Source of the DNA: Chitinophagales bacterium
GTDB taxonomy: Bacteria; Bacteroidota; Bacteroidia; Chitinophagales; UBA8649
Direction: 5' to 3'
Assembly: GCA_020635995.1 (NCBI GenBank)
Contig: JACJYS010000009.1
Span: 30,057 to 94,056 of the forward strand
DNA: 64,000 nucleotides
The notes beneath the pieces were generated by a model. That model did not search any database. It was not told where the DNA came from and saw only the letters and a program-made list of their open reading frames with translations. Positions 26,894 through 34,769 of this stretch are shown piece by piece. The translations under genes and the position numbers were made by a program. The number at the start of each line of letters is the position of its first letter. The first letter of the stretch is position 1.

Positions 26894-27097
26894 TTAGCGT
26901 TGGCTTTTATTTTCATTTATTAATAATTTTAACTCCTCTTTACTCGGTAAAACCGTTTGATATTTACTTGCAAAAATTTGTTCATTGTTTTCAGGTAATG
27001 TAAATTCTACTACTGATTCGCTTTTGTCTTTGCACAATACTATTCCGATGGTTTTGTTTTCATCTTCCAATCGGACTTCACGGTCATAGTAGTTTAC
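26894..27097 (-). pseudogene. 3' end of a YhcG/DUF1016-type PDDEXK nuclease gene, left fragment
   Basis: Reading on the minus strand from the IS junction: VNYYDREVRLEDENKTIGIV, then LCKDKSESVVEFTLPENNEQ, then IFASKYQTVLPSKEEL and a stop at 26894. This is the C-terminal end of the PDDEXK nuclease domain of YhcG (DUF1016) proteins. The gene is cut at 27097 by an IS256-like element; the upstream part lies at 28332-28345 and 28988-29155, beyond two insertions. With no start and no N-terminal half left, it is a pseudogene. Confidence 0.85.
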
Positions 27098-28323
27098 GGA
27101 GTAATGGACAAAAATTAGGCTATTTTTCGGACGTGAAGTTCTAATGGACATTTTTTAGGCTCTATTTTTTATGGTTTTTAGGATTGTCAAATTTAATTTT
27201 CCAAATTTGTGTTGTCTATATAAACGGAAGCGAGCTCTGCTGGAGAGCAACTCGTTAGGGATAATGTAGATGCTCGATAAAAATATCGGTACTATGGACT
27301 GCTAAAATTAGGAGTCCATAGCTATTTTTGGAGAGCTTTATGCCTTTAAAAACTCATCTATAAATTTAATTTTTCTTTTTTTAGATAATCCATTGTGGTT
27401 TCTTAGTTTATTCTTTAAGTCTGCAAAATGACCATCAATAGCATTGGTAGTGTTTGGAATATTAAGTTCTATATAATCGTACCAAGTAAATAACCAAGGT
27501 AAATTATTTTTTAAACTTCTATATGCACTTCGTAATTTTTTATGTGTATAAAAGGATTTATTTGTAACGGGGTTAATCGTTCTTTCATTGAGAAAGTCTT
27601 CCCATTTATTAAACCATAAATCTAAAGCTCCTGTAAAAGATTCTTTATCTGTTTGCTTCATTAAATTGACAACTTCCATTAGTTCTTTAGATGCTATAAG
27701 TTTGGGGTTCTTGGTTAAATATCTTCGTATAATTGCAGATTGATGAAATTGACACATTTGAACAGGAACATCAAATGATTGGATTAAACCTTTTCTTCCA
27801 TCACAAACAATACCATTAATCTTAAACCCCAAAGATTTTAATTCATTGATTCCCTTGATATATAAAGCATTTGTTTCTGTTCTGACATAGTACTTCAATA
27901 AATTCTCTTTTGTTAGACTATCCTTAAACAACATAACGCCAAAGTTCCTTCCCCAATAGGTTGTATCCATAAGAACAACTACTTCTCTTGGAACTTTTGA
28001 TTTTAATTCAACTAAAATAGAATCCAATCTTCTTTGAATGGTTTTTACTGAACATGTATATCTAATAGCAAGTTGAGAATAGGTTTGTTTTCCATATAAG
28101 TATTCATCCCAAAGAATCTTATTGTCAATCCTATTACCTCCTAAAAATTGTTTCCCACAATAAGAGCATTTATACAATTGAACACCTTTAACTTTTCCAT
28201 TTTTCTTGGTAAATCCTTTACCACAGCTTAAGCACTTTTTTTATTCATAATCTTTGATTGCCCTCAAAGCTAATAATTATAACTGTTACAGCGATTCCTA
28301 TCCTAAAAAATGTCCATTAAGCC
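27098..28323 (-). mobile_element. IS256-family-like insertion sequence (1226 bp) with 8-bp target duplication
   Basis: Ends: GGAGTAATGGACAAAAATTA on the left and, read inward on the other strand, GGCTTAATGGACATTTTTTA on the right. A second, closer copy of the right-end sequence lies 40 bp inside the left end (27142-27159, identical over 18 bp to the reverse complement of 28302-28319). The 8-bp TAGTTTAC is present at both sides (27090-27097 and 28324-28331) and only once in the uninterrupted copy at 28913-28988, which proves the boundaries. An 8-bp duplication fits the IS256 family. It carries one transposase gene. Confidence 0.88.
27338..28177 (-). CDS. IS256-family-like transposase, zinc-binding variant (N-terminus frameshifted)
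   Basis: 279 residues in frame from a TTG. The acidic triad can be placed at Asp71 (VVLMDTTYWG), Asp126 (NGIVCDGRKG) and Asp248 (TTNAIDGHF) with Asp in place of the usual Glu; MCQFHQ is the family's conserved C/H motif. The zinc ribbon needs residues upstream: CLSCGKGFTKKNG before YKCSYCGKQF gives CxxC..CxxC, but the only ATG (28246-28248, minus strand) is out of frame with it by one base at a run of seven A (28236-28242). Either one A has been lost, or a -1 slip on the A-run restores the frame. HTH-like region about 24-51. Confidence 0.82.
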   Translation of the reverse strand: MYKCSYCGKQFLGGNRIDNKILWDEYLYGKQTYSQLAIRYTCSVKTIQRRLDSILVELKSKVPREVVVLMDTTYWGRNFGVMLFKDSLTKENLLKYYVRTETNALYIKGINELKSLGFKINGIVCDGRKGLIQSFDVPVQMCQFHQSAIIRRYLTKNPKLIASKELMEVVNLMKQTDKESFTGALDLWFNKWEDFLNERTINPVTNKSFYTHKKLRSAYRSLKNNLPWLFTWYDYIELNIPNTTNAIDGHFADLKNKLRNHNGLSKKRKIKFIDEFLKA

Positions 28324-28345
28324 TAGTTTACATACATCTGCATCT

Positions 28346-28912
28346 CCTGTTTTGTGCACCATAACGACACTCTAAAATTGTACTATTGATTATCAATGAG
28401 TTATGATTTTAAAGTTGCAAATTTGGGTGACCCGTCTTAATTTTCAGCTATGTTTGTTCGTAAAAAGAAAAATAAAAGCGGAAGTGTAAGTATTCAAATT
28501 TTAATGAAAGAAGGCAGGAAAAACAGATTACTTAAAACCATAGAATGTGTTAAAACGAAACGAGAAGAAGTTATTGGCTAACAGTTAGATAGAACGTATC
28601 TCAGGCAAAGGATTCCTCTTTGAAAAATATGACGATATGGTGGTAGACAGCTTTGTAAATAGTATCGCAAACGACCATCTTCAAGTTATTGGAACTGAAC
28701 TTGTTTTAGGGAAAATATATCAACTTTTCAATTTTCCCAATGGTGGGTGCCCCGATTATTTTAGACATTTTTTTTATGCAGGTTGGTATATTATAGTAGT
28801 AAACTTAAGCCGATACTCCTCAAATCAAGACAAATCACTTAATCTAGCAGAAACTCAAAATTTACTTTTGAATATAGAAATCTGATGTGGGTGCCCCATT
28901 GCACAAAACAGG
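28346..28912 (+). mobile_element. internally deleted IS1634-like element with 76-bp target duplication
   Basis: A 567-bp remnant bounded by perfect 13-bp inverted repeats, CCTGTTTTGTGCA (28346-28358) and TGCACAAAACAGG (28900-28912). Inside lie pieces of an IS1634-family transposase gene. It is flanked by a 76-bp direct repeat of nuclease-gene sequence: 28913-28988 on the right, and on the left 27036-27097 plus 28332-28345, split by the later IS256-like insertion. Unusually long and variable target duplications are a known feature of the IS1634/IS1549 group. A full element would be well over 1.5 kb, so most of it is gone. Confidence 0.82.
28450..28727 (+). pseudogene. remnant of IS1634-family transposase
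   Basis: ATG 28450 opens MFVRKKKNKSGSVSIQILMK, the characteristic N-terminus of IS1634-family transposases, and stops at 28579. In another frame SFVNSIANDHLQVIGTELVL then GKIYQ (ending near 28727) matches the next conserved block of the family, so a frameshift separates them. The DDE catalytic core is missing. What follows (28728-28899) is not recognisable transposase and contains GTGGGTGCCCC twice, at about 28743 and 28887. Confidence 0.78.
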
Positions 28913-28988
28913 AATACTATTCCGATGGTTTTGTTTTCATCTTCCAATCGGACTTCACGGTCATAGTAGTTTACATACATCTGCATCT
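28913..28988. repeat. 76-bp target-site duplication, right copy
   Basis: Identical to 27036-27097 joined to 28332-28345. It lies immediately outside the 13-bp inverted repeat of the IS1634-like remnant and encodes the same piece of the nuclease (MQMYVNYYDREVRLEDENKT). Confidence 0.88.
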
Positions 28989-29175
28989 GTCCGAGGTCTT
29001 GATGTTTGATTTCTCCGATTTTTAAGTCTATTAGTACAAAGCATTTCAAAATTCGGTTGTAAAAAAACAAATCAATTCTAAAATGCTTGTCATCAAAGGA
29101 AATTCGTTTTTGTAGGGCAACAAATGTAAATCCGTTGCCAAGTCGTGCCACGAATATAGATTGAAGAGCCAACAA
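28913..29175 (-). pseudogene. YhcG/DUF1016-type nuclease gene, right fragment
   Basis: On the minus strand: LGNGFTFVALQKRISFDDKH, FRIDLFFYNRILKCFVLIDL, KIGEIKHQDLGQMQMYVNYY and on to TIGIV, where the IS1634-like remnant begins. This is the core of the PDDEXK nuclease (the FYNRILKCFVLIDLK strand carries the catalytic D/xK residues). Homology stops upstream at about 29140-29155, where TCGTGCCACGA, an arm of the dispersed palindrome, is found. The N-terminal ~200 residues of the family are absent; the gene is dead at both ends. Confidence 0.82.
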
Positions 29176-29178
29176 ACA

Positions 29179-32100
29179 TTACTCCTTAACCACTTTAATA
29201 GTTGTTTTTAAGTTTTTATCTGTAGTGAATTGAATAAAATAAATGCCATTGGTTAAATGACTTATGTTTATTTTATTATCAAAATTTTGTGCTTGAGAAA
29301 CTACTTTGCCACTTAAATCAAATATTTGGTAACTGCTTAGTTTTAAATTATTATTGGTAAGCACCGTTATTAAACCATTAGTAGGATTTGGATATAATGT
29401 AATGTTATTTTTTACCCAATTTTCTTTAATACCCACATTATTGTCTAATATTTTAATAGATAAACAGACCGTATTATTGTTTTCATCGCTTTCTGTTATC
29501 TCATTATTTTTATCAGAAATTATTAAAATATATTGATTTCCTACACTTGAAGAAGTGGGAATGTTTAGCAGTGTATTAACCGTTTCAGAAGTGTTGTTGC
29601 TTCCTAAATTATGAGTAAATTCGCTAAGCAGCATATCGCTGGCATCAAAAATGCAATCATTAGATAAATAAAATGATAAATTAACATCAGGCAAGTTTGA
29701 AGCCGTTTGGCTACCCGAATAATTATGGTTTACGTTTATGTTTATACTTTCGCTTTTTTCTACAGAATCCGGAGTTAGTGAATAATTATTTAAAAACAAA
29801 TCATTAGGTATTACAGGCTCGTTTACAGTTATAGGCAAGCAAGCGGTATTGTTATTTTCGTTTATTTCAGCTATGTTATTATAATTGTCTGCTATAAATA
29901 AAATGTAATAATTTCCGGAAACTGTTGAACTTGGAATATTCAGTGTTTTACTTTCATTAATGCTATTATTATCGCTACCTAAATTACTTACCACAGCGCC
30001 TAAAGCCACATCATTATTGTCAAAAACGCAATCTGTAGATAAATAAAAACCCAATGTAGCATTTGCTAAATTAGCCGAAGATTGACTTCCCGAATAATTA
30101 TGATTAACAGAGGCAATTACATCATTGCCGGCTACTACGGTATTTATATTTAAAGACGGATTACTTAGTGTTACATCATTTGGATAAATAACCGTTATAG
30201 GTAAACACAGCGTATTATTGGTTTCATTACTTTCTGTAATATCATTATTACTATCTGCAATTATAAGAATTTGATACGTGCCTGGCACAGTTGATGGATT
30301 AATGCTAAAATTAACAGCCTCATATATTGATGGATTATTATTTCCTAAATCGCTAATTTCTGTTCCAAGCAATACGTCTGACGCATCGTAAGAACAATCA
30401 TTAGATAAATAAAAAGAAACAGCAACATCATTAAGTGCTGATGAATTTTGCCCACCGGCATATACTTGATTAACTCCTACAGTTATATTCGTATTAGAAT
30501 CTACCATATTATTAGAAACCGTAGCTCCACTTAGGGTTATATCTTCCGATGGAGTAGGGCAGTCAACCACTAAATCATAAGCACTGCCACTTCCGTCATC
30601 TGCATCTACTACTACGTAATATGTTTGCCCGGCTATAGCACCATTAAAAGTAGCACTTGAAGAAGAAACTGTACCTAAACAATCGGAAGCATCACAACTT
30701 CCTAAAATATACACATCTAAATCACCCGTAAAATTACTGATAGTGGCAGTAAGTGTTCCTGTAAAATTGGGTATAATGGTGTGTACTCTTTCTGGTCCTG
30801 TTTCTGTCCAGTTGTTACAGCCATAAGTGCTTATAACATTAGGTGCAGAAGAAGCATTGCCATGATACGACACGCCACAAGTAAGAGCCACAGCTCCGCT
30901 ACAATCTAATGTTGGCGGAGGTACAACTTGAAAACTAATGCATGCCATATTATTGCTTTCATTTTGTTCTGCAAAAGCATTCATAGCATCGGCTACAAAA
31001 ATTATATTACAATTTCCAGTACTTGTATTTTGTGGAATATTGAGCGTAGCAGTTTCTAACTCACTGGTATTATTAATATCTAATATTGAAGAATCACTAC
31101 CTAATAAAATGTCATTGGCATCTAAAGTGCAATCTGTAGATAAATAATATTGTACAACAGAATAGCTATTGTTAATAGTATTGCCACTATAATTTTGGCT
31201 TACGCTAACTTGAATATTCTCACCGGCTATTACATTGGTATTAGAAGTAATTTGAGCATTATTTAAAGTAAAATCGTGTTGTTCATTAGCACAATTTACT
31301 ATTAAATTATAAGCACTGCCACTTCCGTCATCGGCATCTACTACTACGTAATAGGTGTGCCCTGCCACCGCATTATTATATGTAGCACTTGAAGAAGAAA
31401 CTGTGCCTAAGCAGTCAGAAGCATCACAACTGCCTAAAATATACACATCTAAATCGCCTGTAAAATTACTGATAGTTGCTGTAATTGTTCCGCTTGTAGT
31501 AGGTGTTATGGTGTGTACTCTTTCAGGCCCTGTTTCTGTCCAGTTGTTGCAGCCATAAGTTCCTACATTAGAAGATGCAGAAGACGCAGAGCCACTATAA
31601 CTAACGCCACAACTTAAAGCTACAGCACTAGAGCAATCTAATACTTGCGGGCTGCATGTTAAACCTAAATCGCTTTGTAAGGCTTCATAGTATGCTAAAG
31701 CAAATTGATTTCTCCAGCTATTGCTTAATAATTTGTTCAAATCGCTGGTGTAATCTACAAAACCTATTTCGTTTAAACAGCCCACGGCATTTGTAGGGTG
31801 CAATACGCCTAAATGAAAGTTTAAATAAGTGTAATCTTCTACGCATCTTCTTGAGTTCCAGCTTCCGTAGCTTACCATTTGGTCTTGCACTTCTTGGGCA
31901 AAAGTTTGACATTCGGCATTTGAAGAAATACTATTATTGCACCAAAAAGTTTCTGTTCCTGTGCCTCCACCGGCATTGCAGTGTACGCTTAAAAATCTAT
32001 CGGCTCCCCAGTTGTTTGCCATTGTAGCTCTTTGCGATAATGAAGGAAAATCGCCACAATCATTTGATTCTCTGGTTAAATATGTGGTAACGCTGGTACA

Positions 32101-32295
32101 ATAATTACTAAAAAGAGAGTCTAATTTTAGAGAAACAGCCATTGCCGTTAAAATTTCGTGGTCAGAACGCACGTTAGAGGTACAATTTTGAGTGCAATCG
32201 CTACAATAGCCATGTCCGGCATCTATTACAACCACCTGTGCAAATGAAAATTGTACTATAAAATAGAGTAGTGTGGTAAATATTATTTTTTTCAT
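29179..32295 (-). CDS. T9SS-secreted N-acetylmuramoyl-L-alanine amidase with PPC and CARDB domains
   Basis: 1038 residues. Signal peptide (1-20), then an Amidase_3 domain (about 21-215) with the zinc ligands His28 (DAGHG), Glu47 and His105 (SVHCNAG) and the catalytic Glu176 (NEIGFVD), so the enzyme should be active in cutting the amide bond between muramic acid and L-Ala. Next come two nearly identical PPC-like domains (each with GCNNWTETGPERVHTI and TISNFTGDLDVYILGSCDAS) and four CARDB repeats (YYLSTDC/FYLSNDC.. ending NESNN/NENNN). The C-terminal ~75 residues (ITLYPNPTNG.. ending IKVVKE) are a T9SS type A sorting domain. Overlaps the upstream lipoprotein gene by 4 bp. Probably surface-exposed or released, perhaps acting on other bacteria. 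Confidence 0.92.
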   Translation of the reverse strand: MKKIIFTTLLYFIVQFSFAQVVVIDAGHGYCSDCTQNCTSNVRSDHEILTAMAVSLKLDSLFSNYCTSVTTYLTRESNDCGDFPSLSQRATMANNWGADRFLSVHCNAGGGTGTETFWCNNSISSNAECQTFAQEVQDQMVSYGSWNSRRCVEDYTYLNFHLGVLHPTNAVGCLNEIGFVDYTSDLNKLLSNSWRNQFALAYYEALQSDLGLTCSPQVLDCSSAVALSCGVSYSGSASSASSNVGTYGCNNWTETGPERVHTITPTTSGTITATISNFTGDLDVYILGSCDASDCLGTVSSSSATYNNAVAGHTYYVVVDADDGSGSAYNLIVNCANEQHDFTLNNAQITSNTNVIAGENIQVSVSQNYSGNTINNSYSVVQYYLSTDCTLDANDILLGSDSSILDINNTSELETATLNIPQNTSTGNCNIIFVADAMNAFAEQNESNNMACISFQVVPPPTLDCSGAVALTCGVSYHGNASSAPNVISTYGCNNWTETGPERVHTIIPNFTGTLTATISNFTGDLDVYILGSCDASDCLGTVSSSSATFNGAIAGQTYYVVVDADDGSGSAYDLVVDCPTPSEDITLSGATVSNNMVDSNTNITVGVNQVYAGGQNSSALNDVAVSFYLSNDCSYDASDVLLGTEISDLGNNNPSIYEAVNFSINPSTVPGTYQILIIADSNNDITESNETNNTLCLPITVIYPNDVTLSNPSLNINTVVAGNDVIASVNHNYSGSQSSANLANATLGFYLSTDCVFDNNDVALGAVVSNLGSDNNSINESKTLNIPSSTVSGNYYILFIADNYNNIAEINENNNTACLPITVNEPVIPNDLFLNNYSLTPDSVEKSESININVNHNYSGSQTASNLPDVNLSFYLSNDCIFDASDMLLSEFTHNLGSNNTSETVNTLLNIPTSSSVGNQYILIISDKNNEITESDENNNTVCLSIKILDNNVGIKENWVKNNITLYPNPTNGLITVLTNNNLKLSSYQIFDLSGKVVSQAQNFDNKINISHLTNGIYFIQFTTDKNLKTTIKVVKE

Positions 32296-33242
32296 TTAAT
32301 AAAGCTTGAAATGTTTAATTCATAAATACCTTCTTTATTCATATCGCTGTATATAATTGAAGTACTGTTTTTAAAATTAGGATAAGCCTCAAAAATATCT
32401 TTAGTATTTGTTATTTGTGTTTGTTTGCCTGTATTAACATTCCATAAAAATATATCGGAATTAGATATTTGGTGTCCGTCAGTACTTTCATCTAAAAAAC
32501 CAATTAAGTAATTTCCGGAAGGATGCCACGAAGTGTGAAGTCCTTTTCCTAAAATACTTTCGGTGTTTGTTTTTAAATCTATTAATACAATTTCGCTTCC
32601 ATTGTTTGCCGCTAAATATTTGCCATTTGGCGAAGCTAACAAATTGTAGTATCGTTGTTTCTCCTTTCCAAAATTCCATTCGTTGTTTTCATATTTTGCT
32701 TTAATGCTCAAAGATTTTTGGTCTAAATAAAAAATAGTATCGCTATATTGTAAAGAAGCTAAAGATGTTAAGGCGGGATAATCGGTAAAAGATTGTTTTT
32801 TATTGCCGTTAATATTGATGCTACTGAATTGCATTTTATAATTTTCTTTGTATTTGTATAAAATAGTTTCGCAGTCTTTAGCCCAGCTAACGTTGTTTTT
32901 AAGTCCTTCTTGTTGCAAAACTACTTTGCTTTCATTTGTTTTGGCATTAAATACCGTTAATTGGTTTCCTTCTTCGTTTAAATAAAAAAACATAGAGCCA
33001 TCGGGGCAATAATGAGGTTCAACGGCATCAGATTTTACTAAAAGGGTAGGTGTTGTATTTTCTTGTTTCTCAATGTTGCTTTCTGTTGCCGTTACTGTAT
33101 TTTCATTTTGTTGTTTTACAACAGCTTGTTTTTCTTGTGTGTTTGTGGTATTAGTAATAGCGGTTTCGTTCTCAGAGCTATTATTATTAGAGCAGGAAAG
33201 TAAACTGGCAAAAAATACTATTTGCAATATAAAGCACTTCAT
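32292..33242 (-). CDS. lipoprotein with TolB/WD40-like beta-propeller repeats
   Basis: 316 residues. The lipobox SLLSC (Cys17) indicates a lipoprotein; an Asn/Thr/Glu-rich linker (about 18-65) follows. From about residue 70 there are repeated YCPDGSMFFYLNEEGNQLTV, SWAKDCETILYKY, ASPNGKYLAANN and SWHPSGNYLIGF units, typical of PD40/TolB-type propeller blades. Its last four bases overlap the start of the amidase gene, so the two are coupled; it may help to present or control the amidase at the envelope. A TACCTTTA element, near the -7 consensus, lies 25 bp upstream on the minus strand (33267-33274). Confidence 0.8.
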   Translation of the reverse strand: MKCFILQIVFFASLLSCSNNNSSENETAITNTTNTQEKQAVVKQQNENTVTATESNIEKQENTTPTLLVKSDAVEPHYCPDGSMFFYLNEEGNQLTVFNAKTNESKVVLQQEGLKNNVSWAKDCETILYKYKENYKMQFSSININGNKKQSFTDYPALTSLASLQYSDTIFYLDQKSLSIKAKYENNEWNFGKEKQRYYNLLASPNGKYLAANNGSEIVLIDLKTNTESILGKGLHTSWHPSGNYLIGFLDESTDGHQISNSDIFLWNVNTGKQTQITNTKDIFEAYPNFKNSTSIIYSDMNKEGIYELNISSFIK

Positions 33243-33555
33243 TGGTAGAAAAAGTTTAATTGCATATAAAGGTACAAAATGAAATGTACAAAATTATTGT
33301 AATTATAAAAATTATAACTACACTAAAGAAAAGTTGCAAAATCTGTCTGCCTAAATTTGTCATCTGCTGTTTTATAACATTTTAGTATTTTTGATTACAG
33401 TCTACCGACAGATAGATTTGGTTACCTTTGTGTCAAGACAAAGGTAAAAAAATATAAACTGTAATTAATTTACTTAAACGCCCCAATATGCTATATTAAA
33501 GTATAAATTATTGGTATAAAAAATATTCAGACTTAGAAAAAATGGCAATAATACG
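33243..33555. other. intergenic region
   Basis: 313 bp without a recognisable gene. It holds a perfect hairpin with 10-bp arms (33422-33431 and 33438-33447) that contains TACCTTTG, a perfect -7 consensus on the plus strand, but no plus-strand gene follows for over 2 kb. Confidence 0.5.
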
Positions 33556-33753
33556 CTATTTACAAGTTTTAATGCCAAAAAGCGTGTATAGCGGACAAAA
33601 ACTAACTATACTTGTTAGTACAAATACTCCTGCCAGCACTAAAAGAACAATGCCCAAAGTTCCTGTAACGGTGTGGGTGAAATAAAGTGTGGCAAAAATT
33701 ACAGCAACTATCAATCTGATAATTCTATCTGTGGTTCCCATATTTTTTTTCAT
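33556..33753 (-). CDS. DUF2892 (YgaP-like transmembrane) small protein
   Basis: 65 residues. MGTTDRIIRLIVAVIFATLY and the C-terminal FCPLYTLFGIKTC are the hallmarks of the DUF2892 family, which forms two membrane helices; in YgaP this domain follows a rhodanese domain. Here it stands alone. The Cys pair in FCPLYTLFGIKTCK is conserved in the family. It lies 77 bp downstream of no operon partner on the left and converges on nothing; function unknown. Confidence 0.85.
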   Translation of the reverse strand: MKKNMGTTDRIIRLIVAVIFATLYFTHTVTGTLGIVLLVLAGVFVLTSIVSFCPLYTLFGIKTCK

Positions 33754-33830
33754 GATAAAAAGGTTTTGTTTAATTGAATAAAGTTAGTGTTTATTTTTAA
33801 ATTATTATGTGATTAAACTCACAGAGTATG

Positions 33831-34532
33831 CTACACATTTACACCAAACAAATAACCTACTACGGCCGTTAATACCATAGCTACGGTTCCCCAAAAAGAA
33901 ATTCGTAAAACTGCTTTAGTTATGCTTGACCCACCTGTTTTTGCAGCTAATGCTCCCATAATCATTAAAAATAAAATAGAAAAACCATAAAGGGAATATT
34001 CAATAGTATTAAGTGGTAAAAATAACGTAACTAAAAGCGGTAATATTCCTCCGGCAGTAAATGCAGCTCCTGAGGCTAAAGCGGCTTGTATAGGATTTGC
34101 TTGGCTCATTTCTGTAATACCTAACTCATCTCTAATATGGGCAGCTAAGGCGTCTTTTTCGGTTAGTTCTTTGGCAACAAGCATGGCGGTTTCCTTTTTT
34201 AAGCCTCTTTCTTCATAAATGTGGGCTAAACGTTGCAATTCTATATCTGGCATTTCTAAAAGTTCTTTTTTTTCTCTTTCTATATCAGATTTTTCAATAT
34301 CTGTTTGAGAACTTACAGAAACATATTCTCCTGCTGCCATAGATAATGCTCCGGCTACTAATCCCGCTAAAGCGGCTAAAACAATAGGCTGTCTTAAATC
34401 GCTGGCGGCAGCTACACCTATAGCTAAACTGGCTGTAGAGAGTATGCCATCATTAGCTCCTAAAACGGCCGCTCGTAGCCAATTACTTTTGTGTATATAA
34501 TGATTGTCTAAATAATCGTTTTCTTCCGACAT
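33831..34532 (-). CDS. VIT1/CCC1-family transporter (Fe2+/Mn2+)
   Basis: 233 residues with five membrane helices. The first helix region SNWLRAAVLGANDGILSTAS and the second AGALSMAAGEYVSVSSQTDI match the VIT/CCC1 signatures, and the cytoplasmic helical part (about 75-140) is rich in Glu as in the metal-binding domain of VIT1. Family members move Fe(II) or Mn(II) out of the cytosol into vacuoles in eukaryotes; bacterial forms are thought to export these metals. The gene is monocistronic. A relic of an IS element lies immediately upstream. Confidence 0.9.
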   Translation of the reverse strand: MSEENDYLDNHYIHKSNWLRAAVLGANDGILSTASLAIGVAAASDLRQPIVLAALAGLVAGALSMAAGEYVSVSSQTDIEKSDIEREKKELLEMPDIELQRLAHIYEERGLKKETAMLVAKELTEKDALAAHIRDELGITEMSQANPIQAALASGAAFTAGGILPLLVTLFLPLNTIEYSLYGFSILFLMIMGALAAKTGGSSITKAVLRISFWGTVAMVLTAVVGYLFGVNV

Positions 34533-34556
34533 AATATTTGAGGTTTAATTTTTAGT

Positions 34557-34577
34557 TTATACCGATTAGGAATATAT
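34557..34577 (-). repeat. putative IS terminal sequence
   Basis: 21 bp that recur exactly, in the opposite orientation, at 3152-3172. It directly abuts the stop codon region of the transposase fragment at 34566-34769, as a terminal inverted repeat would. Confidence 0.5.
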
Positions 34578-34769
34578 TTTTAGTTGTTTTATTAGCTCTA
34601 TTGGGTTAAAAATGGACATAGTTCTCCTAAGGTTGTACACCGTAAAGGCTATGGCTATCTCTGTAAGCACCTTTTCTTTGGTTCGTACTAAGGTATGGTC
34701 TAAGTGCCACTGCCTCTTAAGTGTGCCAAACTGATGCTCAATTATTTGTTGTTTTTGTCGGTATTGCAT
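34566..34769 (-). pseudogene. C-terminal fragment of an IS1182/IS5-like DDE transposase
   Basis: 67 residues: IEHQFGTLKRQWHLDHTLVR then TKEKVLTEIAIAFTVYNLRR, which is the end of DDE transposases; the first Glu of IEHQFG is the last residue of the DDE triad. Everything before it is missing, so this is a remnant. The matching end sequence at 34557-34577 suggests that the original right end of the element is still present. Confidence 0.8.

Noticed and set aside
26894..27151. 85-residue minus-strand frame as an intact small gene
   Set aside because: Its first ~18 codons lie inside the IS256-like element and the rest is the tail of a broken nuclease gene.
28637..28885. 82-codon plus-strand frame as a gene
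   Set aside because: The first ~30 residues are a piece of IS1634-family transposase and the rest is unrelated sequence after an internal deletion.
28742..28899. GTGGGTGCCCC direct repeats as ends of a third mobile element
   Set aside because: Only 11 bp are shared, no inverted ends or duplication could be found, and both copies lie within the decayed IS1634-like remnant.
33422..33447. hairpin as a rho-independent terminator
   Set aside because: It is followed by A-rich, not T-rich, sequence on the plus strand and there is no T-run on the minus strand either.
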